In this document: in pieces, positions 1 through 12,633 of the stretch
How positions within the stretch are numbered: position 1 is the stretch's first letter
Layout of the letters: each line of letters begins with the position of its first letter
NCBI GenBank assembly: GCA_033964015.1
Contig: CM066912.1
Location: 32,535,086 to 32,599,085, forward strand
Length of the DNA stretch: 64,000 nucleotides
Reading direction: 5' to 3'
Origin: Scolanthus callimorphus
Lineage: Eukaryota > Cnidaria > Anthozoa > Actiniaria > Edwardsiidae
Program-made: the position numbers and the translations under genes
The notes under the pieces: model-generated
The model's input: the letters and a program-made list of their open reading frames with translations, nothing else
Told to the model about the DNA's origin: nothing
Databases searched by the model: none

Positions 1-29
1 GCTCAATTCCTCTACTCACGTGACCTCAC

Positions 30-656
30 CTGTGACGTCATCATTGGGTCTAGGTACGTCCGTTTTCTTGACGATTGCCGCGTCGTATAGAGTGCCGTCG
101 TTAAAACTCTTGGGCGCCGCTATAGAATCACGAACAGAGTTATCACTCTCCTCGACTTGGTCCGTAAAAGTCTGAGAACTCGCTGGAGCTATGTATGATT
201 TCTTGGAATTTTTGTCGTCGGTTGCGGTGCTGTCATCTTTAGTCTCTACGGCTGTCTGTTCCGTCTGCACTTTTGGTTGCGTCTGTGCTTGCGTCTGCGC
301 TTCTGTTTGCTGTTCGGGTTGCGGTTGAGGTTGCGCCGCCGACGCGCTTTCAGAATTTGCTACCACAGGTTGACCGGTCGCTAATTCGACCGCAGTCGCA
401 GTGTCCGCACTCGCGGGACCGCCCGCGGGACTGGTCGTAACAGTCTCACTATTAACAGTACTACTAGTCGTCGTTTTGTCATCGGAAGCCTTCGGCTCGT
501 CGCCGGAAGAGCTCCATAGTCCCGATCCCGATGTCGTCCCGTCGGTATCGTCCAAGTGTTGTTTTGTTAAGCTACTCGCTGTCGGGTCATTGAATATTTC
601 GACTAAGAGAGGGTCGGGTGAGTCTCGTTTGTTGATGGCAGGGCTTCCTCGTAAGT
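30..656 (-). CDS. Gene A exon 2, low-complexity exon
   Basis: 627 nt, phase 1 in and phase 1 out. It begins after CATTTCAG with Leu-Arg-Gly-Ser and ends at ACAG before GTGAGG. It carries the Lys-Arg site, then an acidic Ser/Thr-rich part, then a Gln/Thr/Pro-rich part (QPQPQPEQQTEAQTQAQTQ), then a less biased end. There is no ATG near its start, which supports a separate first exon. Confidence 0.6.
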
Positions 657-3207
657 CTGAAATGTCAGTCGACCATTATTGATTAGCCAATCATGATTCC
701 CCGTTAGCTTGTTACTTAGTCCCGCATTAGCTAGTCCATGTTAGCAAGTCTTCTGTTGCAAGTTTGTTATCTTCTCTATAGTTTCACATGCTGCGTTAGC
801 CTTGAAGGCTTTGGAAATATTAATCAATACTATCTTATCACGACTCACAGATACCCTATGTTAGATATTAACCTATGTTATCTATCACATTAGAAATCCG
901 TACACTCATTATTCGGTGTGAAATGCTATGTTAAATGTTCGTTTAACTTCGCACCATTTTCAGTAAATTTCGTTAGCAAAGCAAACATTATGTTATAATA
1001 AATTCGGTATAAACTATATTAAGCACAATATCCCCACACCAAATGCACTGTAACTACAGAATTGCTAAATACCAACACCTCAATATTTTTTTCTCCCTTC
1101 ACCATAATAATTTTCTTTAACCCACATTAGGATGACATCGCTAGATTTCAACACTAGCTGGCTCGACAGGTTTGTTCGAGGTTAGAAGTGAAAGCGTGAC
1201 ATTAGAAGCTAAATGTCGCAAGTCACATGGCCAGTTGTCATGCTGTCACGCATTCCTGTTTAGTAGAGTCGATAAGTCGAATTTGTGTCACGTTTTTGCT
1301 GTAACGAGTACAGTCACGCTGTCATGCAACCCTGCCATCATGTTATAAGTCACGCGAAATAGTCACGCAAGTCACGTGTTTTGTCGTTGTTTTGAGAATA
1401 TCGCAGTTGCTTTTCTTTTTCACTCTATTTTAAGGAGATTATTTGTTCATATTTATTATTATTATTATGACGCTTATTTCCAATGCGGTTCGTACTTCAA
1501 CTTCTTTAGAATCCAATAACGACCGTTATTATTCAGCACATCGATGCACTGCCCAAATATGGCAATTGGAACGGCAATAGCTGTCTTCTGTACATGACAT
1601 ATATCCTGCGATATCCGTCATCTGAGGGAAATATGATGTGTTGAGCTCGTAAAAAATACGAAAATTAATGTTCTTCTGGTCTTGTATGCTATCGATGTGC
1701 TTAATAATAAAACCATTATCCTGCTCCATTTTGCAGAATATCGTCTGATTTAGGGAACTCGGGAATGCGTCTCTCGTCGGCTAGGTATCAGATGATATTC
1801 TGCGCAATCTCGCAGGATAATGGTTAATTATGGGAATTAAATATGTTTCTAAAAGGACTTCAAGAAAACAAAGTCCCAAAAAATGTTTTCAATAATATTG
1901 TATATGAATATTGTATATGAATAACAAACTATTAGTCTAGACAATGAACACGACGAGAAGAAGGGGAATAAGTGTGAATTATTCTGTAAAATCTGCGACA
2001 AAATCCTGAATCAGTCATCCATTTGAAGACAGTAAATGGTTCAGTAACCACAAAGTTTGATTTCAAAAGGTGTTGAAAGGGGATGAGAAATAATGATGAT
2101 GTTATTGGCGGGTCGCCCAATTTAGCAGGTTTATCACTTTTTTTCTAAAATTAATCCTAAATTTGGGCCGATTTCTATAGATAGAAGTATGAGCAATATA
2201 ACTAGAAACATTAGAAAAGTTTTATTTTTCTTTCTTCGCCGTTTTGGAAGAATAACAATCAGACGATACGGTTCAGTTGGTATTTAACGGGTCATATTGA
2301 CTGGTAAATAGGGGAATATCACGGATATTGACCTCGAGTGCAGGAATTTACTCATCTTGGAAAAATGAAGACAGCACTTCTTAATTCTATTTTTTTTTTC
2401 AATCTTAAAATTTATCAATAAAAATAACCTGAAACTTATAGAATATTTTCCATTTTGTGTCGTATCGGGGATTTGTCTAGATTAAAAATGCTTGAATAAC
2501 TTGTATCAAGCAACTTTACGGGTAATAAAACAAACAAATCAATGAAGTTAATATATCATCTTTTTCAATCCTGGATTTTTTCTTCAGAAAAACACTGAAA
2601 ACATCTTACAGTTACGACAAAATGAATCGTGTACGACAGAATCTCCATATGAAGTTCTACAGCATATTAAATTGACGTGATTACCACTGTATGCATTGCT
2701 ACGCGACCTTCAAAATTCACTGTTGCAATGGGCGATTTTACGCAAGAAAATTTTAATATCATTTTTTTTGAACAGAGAGTTAAACATTCTAGGCAAGGGA
2801 AGGCAAAGGATAGCTTAAAACCATTTTGGTTGATTTTGCAATCAATATTGATCCAGTAAAGCAGCCGAATCCAGCGTTTTGGTTTGATCGACGGCTAAAA
2901 ATCGCCAATCGTCCATCGCAACATTGAATTTTGAGGTCGCGTAGCAATGCATACAGTGGTAACACTACAAACTGGAAATGCAATGTCAAGTGGTCTAAAA
3001 AATTAGACGTTTGTGGTCAAGTAGGCGAAAAAGAGTCGAGTATGTTGTCTGTATTCCAATTCGTAGTGCTATAACTATTGGTATTTACTGGCGCGCGAGT
3101 CAATATGCGATGATACTGACCCTTCGAGTTAATATGAGCAACATACCTCTTGCAGTCGTCAATGGTACCAGAGATACCAACAGAACGAAAACGCCTAACC
3201 CCATCAT
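30..3207 (-). CDS. Gene A: secreted acidic Thr/Gln-rich protein, 5' part only
   Basis: Two exons are seen, 3207-3147 and 656-30; the gene continues past the left edge. Exon 1 encodes about 20 residues that read as a signal peptide (MMGLGVFVLLVSLVPLTTAR) and ends in phase 1 before GTATGT. Exon 2 follows a TTTCAG acceptor, needs exactly that phase, and stays open for 627 nt to a good donor (ACAG, then GTGAGG). The mature part begins with a short stretch holding a dibasic Lys-Arg (INKRDSPDP), a possible propeptide cleavage site, then becomes rich in Asp, Ser, Thr, Glu and Gln, with a Gln/Pro/Thr repeat in the middle. No cysteines or recognised domain are visible. If the exon-2 donor is not used, the frame ends at TGA 16-18. 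The protein is probably extracellular; its function is unknown. An extra exon inside the 2.5 kb intron cannot be excluded. Confidence 0.55.
657..3146. other. Gene A intron
   Basis: AT-rich and without convincing exons. The only structured element is the inverted-repeat element at 2681-2962. A short direct repeat (ATATTGTATATGA twice) lies near 1900-1920. Confidence 0.5.
2681..2962. repeat. Inverted-repeat (MITE-like) element, about 280 bp
   Basis: Both ends carry TTACCACTGTATGCATTGCT in opposite orientation, and the arms match imperfectly for about 65 bp. There is no ORF. The outer end recurs alone near 63690-63712, inside the right-hand satellite. Confidence 0.8.
3147..3207 (-). CDS. Gene A exon 1, signal-peptide exon
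   Basis: 61 nt: 20 codons plus one base (phase 1). Two Met codons stand in tandem; the second has the better context (A at -3, G at +4). A hydrophobic core and the Ala-Arg end fit a secretory signal. The donor reads AGAG then GTATGT. The sequence just upstream resembles an acceptor (CACGTAG), so a separate 5'UTR exon is possible. Confidence 0.6.
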
Positions 3208-3699
3208 CGGAATCCTACGTGAAACACAAATAGAATGAAATTAAGTCACAGAAAATGGAGAGAAAAACTATCTGCTCAGCGAGCTAAGTATGTCAGAGAC
3301 AACATCTGAAGTACTCTCAGAGGAGCGATATCAAATCATTCCGTACGCTCGAGGAATTGAATTATTCTGTTCATTCAGGAACAGTGATACAATCAGTAGT
3401 ATACTTTCATAATAAATATATATTTGCTCAATTTGCAGTTGGAACATTTGGCTGGGTTACTCCTTAAATACTACATGGTCCATACAAGTTTGTTTCGCAC
3501 AGGAGCTCACAGGTCCTGATTGTATTCTCTGGACCTGCACTCTTCAGTGTAAAAACTAGTGGCAACGATCTTACGATACAATACTTCAAACGTAGGATCC
3601 TTTTTTACATAATAGTTGCATATTTTCGTGCCAAAAAGCTCCTAAAATGCACGTGGGACACAGAAATCAGTTGTCCACTGCACAAGGGCATTATCCTCA

Positions 3700-3906
3700 T
3701 CCAATAGACCTCCTCGGCTTGGGCGTAATGTTTTGCCCATTTCAGATCACGTGGCATTCCCATGAGTATTCTCCCTTTGTTTGGAATGCTTCCACATTCA
3801 TATATCCTTCGGTGCGTGGCACAAAAACAAAGAAAGAATACTCATGGGAATGCCACGTGATCTGAAATGGGAAAACATTACGCCCAAGGCTAGGAGGTCT
3901 ATTGGA
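3700..3906. repeat. Palindromic element, about 207 bp
   Basis: The left arm starts TCCAATAGACCTCCTCGGC and the right arm ends with its near-perfect reverse complement. The arms span about 85 bp each around a short loop near 3785-3825. Non-coding hairpin, MITE-like. Confidence 0.85.
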
Positions 3907-5283
3907 CCAGTCCCATCCAGTTTATTTTTATAAAGTTGGACATGATATTACATAGTGTGCATGAATACGGCAATACAACTATAATAACAGATAGGAATAA
4001 AAACTGAAATACTGCAAACCGTGAATGAGTTTTTTAATGTTCACTTTGGTTATTATATTATTCAGTGGATAACGTTTTGGCTAATGTCGGTCACGAGAGA
4101 CTGACTTAATTACAAAGCAAAATTGTCTAAAATCTAAACTTCAAAGCCGGGTTTTCTCAGCAAGATCGAAATAGGTATCACTCTTTCTACGTTTTTTTTC
4201 TTTTGTACTAGTCCTTTAATCACTGGTAGGCTTCATTTCAGCCAAGATGCACAAATGAGACACACCTAAACTACGTAAAAACGCGGGGCATTGTAAGCGC
4301 AAATAAGACAAGTCTTCCAGCAAGAGTAAATACTTTGTAGATAGATTGAAGACACCCCTTCATTGCTTTACTATTATACATGGTTACAATAAAGTATCAT
4401 GGAATACAATCGACAGTAGACCCGGGAATCACCATGAAAACTCTCTAGCGATCACTCGCGACCTACAATGGCAATCCCCGGGACTTCTCTCGGCAACCAA
4501 ACAAACACAAACTTACCCGCGGGGTAAAATCGGGCCTCTCGGAGCACTCCAAATTCCTCTGCAATAAAAATCCCCCTTTCTTTTCTTAATTCATGTAGTT
4601 CCCCTTCTTTTTTGGGGGAAAATTTTCCCAGATCTTTCAGTAAATTTTGTTATTCCAAAGTTGGAGAGTTCGGATTACGGATTTGCTAACTAAGGTCTTA
4701 TGACAACATTGCCAGGGTATGTTGATGAGGTCATAGAGAGATTCAAATCCAACAGGTGGAATCTAGTGATGCATTCGCCCGCTTGATTCATTGTGTTGTA
4801 GGGTTCACTTAACTGAAGAAAATCCAATTTAAACAGAAATGAAATGCCTGGGGACATGTTTCCTGAAAGTAAAGCTCCCTTAAGCCAATGCATACATTTG
4901 GAGAACTTTTTGGTAACTCCTCGGTAACATTTCTGTTTATTTCTGCATGACAATTCATTAAGAGTGTGATTTGGTCATATAAAATGGGTTCCTATAAAAG
5001 TCCTTCGGCGAGCTTATGGCAGTTCAAGTCTGGCTTTCTCTTTATTGTTTTCGTTATGGATTCACTAGCTAGTTCGATTGTATTATTTCAAAACAGTAAA
5101 TGCAGGAAAATTAAATCCAAGTGCGGGCGATAGAAACTGCGCCGCGTTCTCGATTCCATTGTCAACACAAAATGGGATCGACTGCGCAAAATGAGAACGT
5201 ACTCTTCTACAACATGTCGCTTCTACAACATGGTGCTTCTCTTGATAGCTAAAAGAGTTCCACAGCAAGTTTAGTCGCAATAT

Positions 5284-5386
5284 AGAGTGGATTTCAAATG
5301 AGTATAACTCTTAATATACGTTTTGCTCAGAATTAGTGTAATTACTTGGGTTTGGTTTGCCGCAGTCATGTGAAATCAAGTTCTAT
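5284..5386. repeat. Degenerate copy of the TAGAGCRGATTTC element
   Basis: It starts TAGAGTGGATTTCAAATGA and ends near CAGTCATGTGAAATC, with a middle like those of the copies at 7633 and 19264. It is more diverged than the other copies. Confidence 0.45.
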
Positions 5387-6761
5387 GATCTCAATATATT
5401 TTCGTTTGACCGCAATATTTCTCCTAAAAGTTTGGTAGATTGCCTAGAAAATGGAATGAAAAAAGATTATAAGAATTGGAGAAAATATCAAAATTAACTC
5501 CTCTATTCAAACAAACATCTCGAATTACCTTAAAGTTCTTCCTTCTCTATAAAATAATATAATCTGAGGCGAAAAACCTGTGGCATACTTTCGCAGAAAG
5601 ATTGATCACTACAGAAATCTACTAAAGAAAGAAACGTATACATGAAGACAGAGCGGAAATGACCAAAAATGAAATGTCTAACTTCGCCATATTTAATATA
5701 TAAGCTCAAGATTCCGTATACAAAGAGTTTCTATGACCAAAAGCATAATTCCAAATTTTCAAGAAATTTGAAGAATATGAATTTTAGATATGATTGAACA
5801 AAGTTTGCAGAATTCCTGATCAAAGTACCAATTCTCCCATAAAATGGTACAGAAACCAAAGTGTAAAGCCTAATATCTCAAAGACGGATCCATTAGAAAA
5901 AAGTCATTTTTGATATTTTGTTTCTAATAAGACAAGGAGTCTGTATGCAAAAAATCAAGCTTTTCTGAGTTAACCTGACCTTATTATTTGAAATTTAGTG
6001 ATCTAAACAGGTCATTTCCGCTTTGTCATACATGAACAGGTACAGTAAAACAAATGAAAAAACAAAACAGTATGAATTTTCATCAAAATTCAGATTCAGT
6101 AGAAATTGCATTGATATATAGAATGAATCTAACAGAATCGCAGTCAAATTCGTGCAATTTTGGCGCGAAATCCCGTTGGATTTGACCCTGTTAATCATTC
6201 ATATCGTTACCTAAACACAGCAGAATGCACAGCCCACAGGTCTGTTTCACCTTCGAACAACAAACAATAATTTCAGATTCTTAATTTTTAGAAGTCGCCG
6301 AAAAGTGTATACGCAAGCTCGATACAAGAGTTGACTTCATGTACCCTACGTGTTCCTGTTTTTAGGAGATGCGCGCTTTCGTGGGTTTGGCAATGAAAGT
6401 AAAGATCACCGCCTCAGGTCTTTATGGTCGAGAGAATTACAGGATAAACAAGCATGAAAACCACAGAGATTTTACCACTTATCGTTAGTTGTCATCTTAG
6501 CAGCGCAATATCATAGCAAGCTTGAGAAATGTGCAGTTCACAGTTGTTCACAGGATTAAGTCAATGCAATCCTGACGTTTTTGCTAAATGTTCTTGGGAA
6601 GACTTGGTTGAGCTGCGAGGTTTCTGGTTTCTGCGAGGTTATCTGGCGAGGTTTCTAGGCCAAAATCAAAATGGCGGACGGCTCGAGAACTCGAGTCTGT
6701 AATTGTTGCAGATAATTATTTTATTAAAAATCTGTTTGCTACTTTTACCGCCATCTCTTAT

Positions 6762-6973
6762 GCCTGGTGCACACTAGCGACATAAGAAAAATATCACGCG
6801 AACAAAATGCAGTGGTTTCAAAACGTTGAAGTCCACAAAAAAAAGATAAGATTGCTTTGGTGAAGTAATCTAATGATGATCCATGGTAAATATTGATTAT
6901 TTTAATTATTTTCCCATGGCTTTTTCGTTGCAACATAACGTCCTTATGTCGTATGTCGCTAGTGTGCACCGGG
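6762..6973. repeat. Inverted-repeat element, about 212 bp
   Basis: The ends GGTGCACACTAGCGACATA and its reverse complement face each other. The interior is AT-rich with no ORF of note. MITE-like. Confidence 0.8.
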
Positions 6974-7064
6974 CTTTATCACAACGGGTCTTCGAAGTCG
7001 CCATAAAGTGGATTAGCTTGAGAAAATGACGTTTTGACATTTGTTAGGTACTGCTATTTTGTGT

Positions 7065-7299
7065 TTAAAGAGCCTCTGTCAGCCACTCCTTTGTTATTGT
7101 TTTCTGTCGATATCAAACAACGAATTACGTGTAGAAATCTTGAAATAGTCTTCTAAAAACCAAGTTTTATTATTCATTTATCGAATTCAATCGCAAATAT
7201 GGCACTACATTCCCTAAATGAGCCGATGGAAATGGATGCTTTCTCTGTCTCGGAATGTTACTAGGCTGACAAAATGGAGGCTGACAGAGGCTCTTTAAA
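7065..7299. repeat. Inverted-repeat element of the AAAGAGCCTSTGTCAGCC family
   Basis: The left end reads TTTAAAGAGCCTCTGTCAGCC and the right end is its reverse complement. The inner GATGGAAATGGATGCTTTC segment recurs at 25374-25450 and 58672-58765, which defines a dispersed family. Confidence 0.7.
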
Positions 7300-7535
7300 G
7301 GGAGCCTGTCACGCAACGGCGCAGCTGTTCTGCTCGTCGGGGACATCCATTCGCTGATTGGCTGTTTTTGAACGTTGGGCATGCGTAGAAAGGTGTTTCT
7401 CTCGACGACTCTGTATCAAATCTCGCGCATGCGCCAATGGTTGTCCCCGGAGCCTTCCCCGCGAGGTGACGAGCCGGGAGCTCTGCGCAAGAGAACGCTC
7501 TCAAATCAGAGACGTATCGTCCCGTAACGATGGCC
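7300..7535. repeat. Dispersed repeat, GC-rich (GGAGCCTGTCACGC family)
   Basis: Abuts the preceding element. Internal segments such as TGATTGGCT, GCGCATGCGCCAA and CGTAACGATGGCCAGCGAAG recur in 48790-49275, 58140-58310, 59480-59650 and 62640-62880, in both orientations. It appears non-coding; short ORFs across it are shadows. Confidence 0.5.
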
Positions 7536-7632
7536 AGCGAAGGCTAAAAACCATTTACTCATGAGGTAGGAGTAAAAATGCAAGGAGCAAAGCCTGCCAT
7601 AAACGTGCAAGAGTGCTCACGGTTTGACGCAC

Positions 7633-7763
7633 ATAGAGCGGATTTGAGATGACTGTCGTGAGTAATTCGCAATTACTTTGTAATTACTCCCATACGTTTT
7701 GTTCAGAATTGTTGTAATTACTTTGCGATTGGTTTCACGACAGTCATGTGAAAACCACTCTAA
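7633..7763. repeat. TAGAGCRGATTTC inverted-repeat element, about 130 bp
   Basis: Starts TAGAGCGGATTTGAGATGA and ends CAGTCATGTGAAAACCACTCTA. The core has mirrored TAATTAC motifs. Close relative of the copy at 19264-19394. Confidence 0.8.
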
Positions 7764-8800
7764 ATAGAATAGAAAATGGCGAATACAAAATGGCGGTAGG
7801 TTCGATAACTCCTCCTCTGATGAAATTATTCTTTCTTATTTTGTCACTTTTTCACGTTAGACTATATGGATGTGTTATATATCGTTTAAAAGCTCTTCAG
7901 ACGTAGAATATGACAAACCGTTATACGTTTTTCCTTCTTTAAATCACTAAATAAAGCTTACACTTTTTTAGGAATGCAATGTATTGAAAACATATCAATA
8001 TTAACCAAAGTCACACAAATATCAAAACACAAATGGAGAACATGCTTGCTTTATTTACATTTTGTATACAATGTGCGTATTGATGTCTTGCTTGTTGGCA
8101 AGGACCTGGAGTTCTCTCTACAAGATGAAACCTCTTTCACTGTCATCCATTTAGCAGGCTGTCTAGACCTTCTAGAAATCCACGCCCTGCCTGTTTTTTG
8201 TCATTGGCCTGAAGTTTATTCGCTTTTCTTCTGGCTTCGAAATTCGCGAAAAATAGGCATATGATGAGAGCACAAGAGGCGCGTAGTATGATCTTCTTTA
8301 GCTAGTATTCCTACATACACCAGGACCCCAAGAGTAGGCTTTCTTCTCTTATACTAGGATATGAAACCAGCATTTTGACGGACTTGGCTATTTTTAGCAA
8401 CAGTGTCCCATTGTTTTCAAGAAGCCTGACTTTTCCACTAAAATCTTCGATACCGTCGAATTATTAATTCTTTTTCAATCCTGTTACTCTTTTAATATTA
8501 AGGGGGTTACATAATGCATACTTCTTGTCTTTCCACAACAGTTTTATGATGAAAAACATATTTTGGCCTGTCAAAATGCTGCCTCAAAAGGCTGCTGGTT
8601 ATTTACAATCAAGTTTGGTACTGCCTTGCTGTACCTGCAAGTTCACTGCTTGAGTGTACATTTTAGAAGCTGCTCGCTTCAAATTTTACGCTCTAAAACT
8701 TGTCCTATTGGTTCTCTGTGCAGCCCTCGGAGATCTATTAAATATTCACATGCATACAATTTTTAAAATGTACAAAATCTATTAACTTTCTAACAAAAAA

Positions 8801-11800
8801 TCAAGAGTCAATTTCATCTTCCACCATTCGCTTCCTCTTCCTTTTCTTCTTCCTCTTTTTCGATTTTCTCTTTTTTCTTTTCTTTTTAATTTCTAGCAAA
8901 CGCTTTCTTGTTCTCTCCTTTGAGATAATAGTTCTCTTGTACCCAGTCCAACTTGGTAAGTATGGGGTTCTTTTGTGCAAAACAATTGGAAACGAGCCCA
9001 CGTTACTAAATGGTCGGTTGTCTATCACCAAAGGGTCAGGCGCATTAGACAATCTATGCCAGTTAACCGTCTCGTCACCCGCCGGTACGTAGTTAAATAA
9101 TGACGTCGTTTCCGGCGTTACCGCCGGTGCGTTGTTAAATAATGACGTCGTTTCCGCCGGTGCGTTGTTAAAGAGTGACGTCGTTTCCGCCGGTGCGTTG
9201 TTAAATAATGACGTCGTTTCCGCCGGTGCGTTGTTAAAGAGTGACGTCGTTTCCGGTGTTTGCGCTACATAAGATGGTGTCACGGCATCCGGGTAGGTAG
9301 TCACGCCCTGTATGACCGCAGGCGGCGCTATCTGTGACTGAAGATAGTCCTTATTTGGTAGCAGTTCCCATGGTAACGGAGTAGGTAAATAACTATACAC
9401 GGGTTGTGTGGGCAGGAAAGATTTGACATGCGTAGTTTGAGAAGGGCGTGAAACAGTCGGATTCGCTCCCACTGCTATTACGGTTTGACCTGCTTGACTG
9501 GCTTGGCCTTTCTGGTATGAGCTAATTTCGGGTACAGGTGCCACATGTGTGTTACTAGGCTGACTGGTTTGTTTATTCACGTTTTCTCCAGCTTCCGCAG
9601 ACGTGAGGGAGGCAGCTACCGCGTTTCCGGTTTGACCTGTTTCACTTGTTTGACCTGTTTGACTGGTTTGGCCTGTTTGACCAGTTTGCCCATTCTGGTT
9701 CAAACTGTTCCCCGCCAGTGTTGGTGCTGCTGGTGAAGCAGGCCCTCCACTATAGTCAGTCAATGCATCATTCTGTTGTAAATTTCCCGGACCAAGTTGG
9801 TTTGCTGAGAGAAAACTACTTAATAAAGGATCCCTACTAATATTTACAGGCTTCCCAACAACAAAAGACTCCGAGTCAACGGCACTGCTATTGACATCTT
9901 TAAACTTTTGCTGCCCTGACAACGAAGTATTATACCAAGAAGTCTTGTTCCAAGAATTGCTACCGGATGTTGGCGCCAATTGTTGGTTTCTTGTATCTGA
10001 GTTGAAGTATTCCTTAGAAGAGCCCGAGCTATACGGCGGATTGTTTCCCAACTGAGAATTGGTCGCATTTCCAAGCAGCACACTACTACTACTGCTATTG
10101 TTACTACTATACGGCTGGTAAGCTTGGCTTGAGGTAGCCTGGTACGAGTTTGAGTGACTGGAGCTATCATTTCTGTCCCACACTCCCCATTCTGCTACAA
10201 GTTTCTGATTTCTTGAGTATTGCTCCCTTCCTTGTTGTTGCTGTCGACTTTGTTGTTGATAAGGAAACGTTACACCAACAGTAGGATTTTGCTGCGGAGA
10301 CTGTGACGATTGTTGATCTAGATGTTGTTGTGCGGCTGTTCTACCTACCGTAGGTTGCTGTTGCAGACTTTGTTGCTGTTGTTGACTTTGTTGTTGTTGT
10401 TGTATGTAAGGAGTTGATGGTCTTGACGTACCCTCTTCTGTAAACTGCTGCCGTTGTGCGGACGTAATGCCAATTGTAGGTGGTTGTTGTTGTTGCTGCT
10501 GTTGTTGTGCGGACGTAATGCCAATTGTAGGTTGTTGTTGTTGTTGTTCCTGCTGATGTTGTTGTTGTTGTGCCTGTTGTTGTTGTTTGTAAGGAGTTGC
10601 AGTGCTCCCACTATTAAACTGTTGCCGTCCAGTGAGTGAGTCCTGAAATTGTTGTTGTTGCTGTTGTTGACCTTGTTGTTGTTGTTGTTCCCGAGGAGTT
10701 TGTTGTTGCTGTTGTTGACTACCATCCTGGGACGCCTGTCCACTGTTCTGTTGCCACGGCAACGGACTAGCAGACGGCACACTGTCCTTTACTGCAACAG
10801 AATTCAGTTCTTTCTGTAATCTCATCGCGTTCGCGTTAATGAAAGCTGAATCACCTGCAAACACTTTTCCTTCTGGTTTTGCAACGTTCCCTTTCTTTGT
10901 ACCGGGCGTAAACATTTCCAAGTGTGGCTGAAAAGCGTTGTCGTCTTCATTGTTCCTATAAGCATAATAACTTGGCGTGTGAGGAATACCGTCTTTTTTC
11001 ACTACCTGGGGTGACATAAATGGCCTGTTTTTCACCAGCAATTTAGGCATAGCAAATAACTGTAACCCATATCCATTTCCCCCATTCTTCGTAACACGTT
11101 GTATGTTATTAGAAGGGAAAAACTTTCCGTGTGAATTCAGCTTAGAGGGCGATGCACGGTTCAGTAACGCGTTCTTATTTAATTGCAAGGCTTTTAGTTT
11201 GGAGCTCAAGGGCTTTAGGATAAGCCCTTTCCTCTGCCCTTTCATTTGTATATAATCCAACTGCCTGTGAATATCATTCATTTTCTCCTGTTGTTTTTCT
11301 TCCAGAACTTTCTTGTTGACCTTATTAACAAGTGAGCCAACCTGGTTAAGATAGAACACCATACCACTCTTTAGCATATCGATCACGTTGTCGTTATTGT
11401 CCGGGGGGTGCACGACCTTAGCGCGTGGGTCTGCAGAGTCCGTTACTTGCGCAGCAAGCTTAGCGGTGCCTCCCCCGGAAATACGACCCTTACTTTGAGT
11501 CAATGCCTCGTGCGCAAGTGGTATCATTGGTGGCTCATTCCGTAGTTTCCCAAGTCCAGCACTTTGTGGGTACATTCCCATTTTTCCAATATTTAATCCG
11601 TTGAACGATTCCTTTCCATTTGCAATCACCTTTGAAATAAGTCCTTCAGTTTGAGCTTGACCTTTCTGAGCCAATGGAATCATGGGAGGATCCTTCCCAA
11701 ATCCAGAACTTTGTTGATACATTCCCATTTTACCAATGGCCAAGTCATTCCCAAAGACTTTCTTTCCTTTGATGTTCAAAGCTTCAATACTGCCCTTACT

Positions 11801-12633
11801 TTGCGCAAATCCTCCATATCCAATGGGAACCATCGGCCGCTCACTCCGCACAGTCCCGCGTCCAGGACCTTGTGAGTACATTCCAATTTTTCCGACAGCA
11901 GCACCGTTAGTTAAAACTCCATATTTCTTATAAAGCGGTTTTACAATATTCCTTGTAGTCCCCTTGTGTGACCAGTCTCTATAGTGATGACCATGCGGAT
12001 ATCCGATGACAGACCTCGGCCGAGGTATATACCAACCATTACCTATCGGCTGTAGCGACGAATATCGACTATTAGCTCCCACATGCTGTCTTTTTACTCC
12101 TTGCTGTAAATTCCTTTCGCTATAAACTGGATTTGAACGATAGCTTGTACCTTTACGATCTTTTGCGACAGCCAAGTTGTGCCCAGCATTATTTCCTTTC
12201 ACGTAAGCAACACTCACACTTGAACCACCAAGCGCGCCCTGGTATTTTCGATACATCTGCTGCTTGGGCGAATGAGCAACGGGAGAATATCGGGAACCGA
12301 CAAGGCTGCGAGCATTCCCGACTGGTGCTCGTGGAGCTTTCGCGGTCTTATCGGGGCCGACGAGGTTATGAAATTTTCCGATTGGAGCACGAGAGGAATT
12401 TGGTGGAGGAACCAGGGACACGAATTTTCGAACGTTTGATCGTACTCCAGCATTGGCATTCTTAAGTACTGGGACCACGTGATTGAGTGCGCTGGTGACA
12501 GTCTTTGCAGCTAGTGCTTGGTTACTTGTCTGGACCAGTGGAACTTCGCCTTCAGTGCTCAGGATATGAGCAGCCTTCCTTAATATTTCGAAGTCGCTTT
12601 TGATTCCTTGGAGGACATAGAACGCTTCTTGTG
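8801..12633 (-). CDS. Gene B exon 2, giant low-complexity exon
   Basis: 3833 nt with no in-frame stop before TGA at 8803-8801. The stretch 12670-12634 is also open but reads Phe/Leu/Tyr-rich from the T-rich acceptor region, so it is intronic. Antisense ORFs across it are shadows of its repeats. Confidence 0.75.

Larger units (their letters stand above)
3208..8800. other. Intergenic stretch between genes A and B
   Basis: No exon with good splice sites or codon bias was seen. It contains the palindromic elements listed separately (3700-3906, 5284-5386, 6762-6973, 7065-7299, 7300-7535, 7633-7763). The remainder is AT-rich sequence in which I see nothing definite. Its right end should hold the 3' untranslated region of gene B. 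Confidence 0.5.

Noticed and set aside
10345..10782. Asn-rich and Leu-rich ORFs in other frames across the Gln tracts
   Set aside because: They are frame-shifted readings of the CAA/CAG repeats of gene B.
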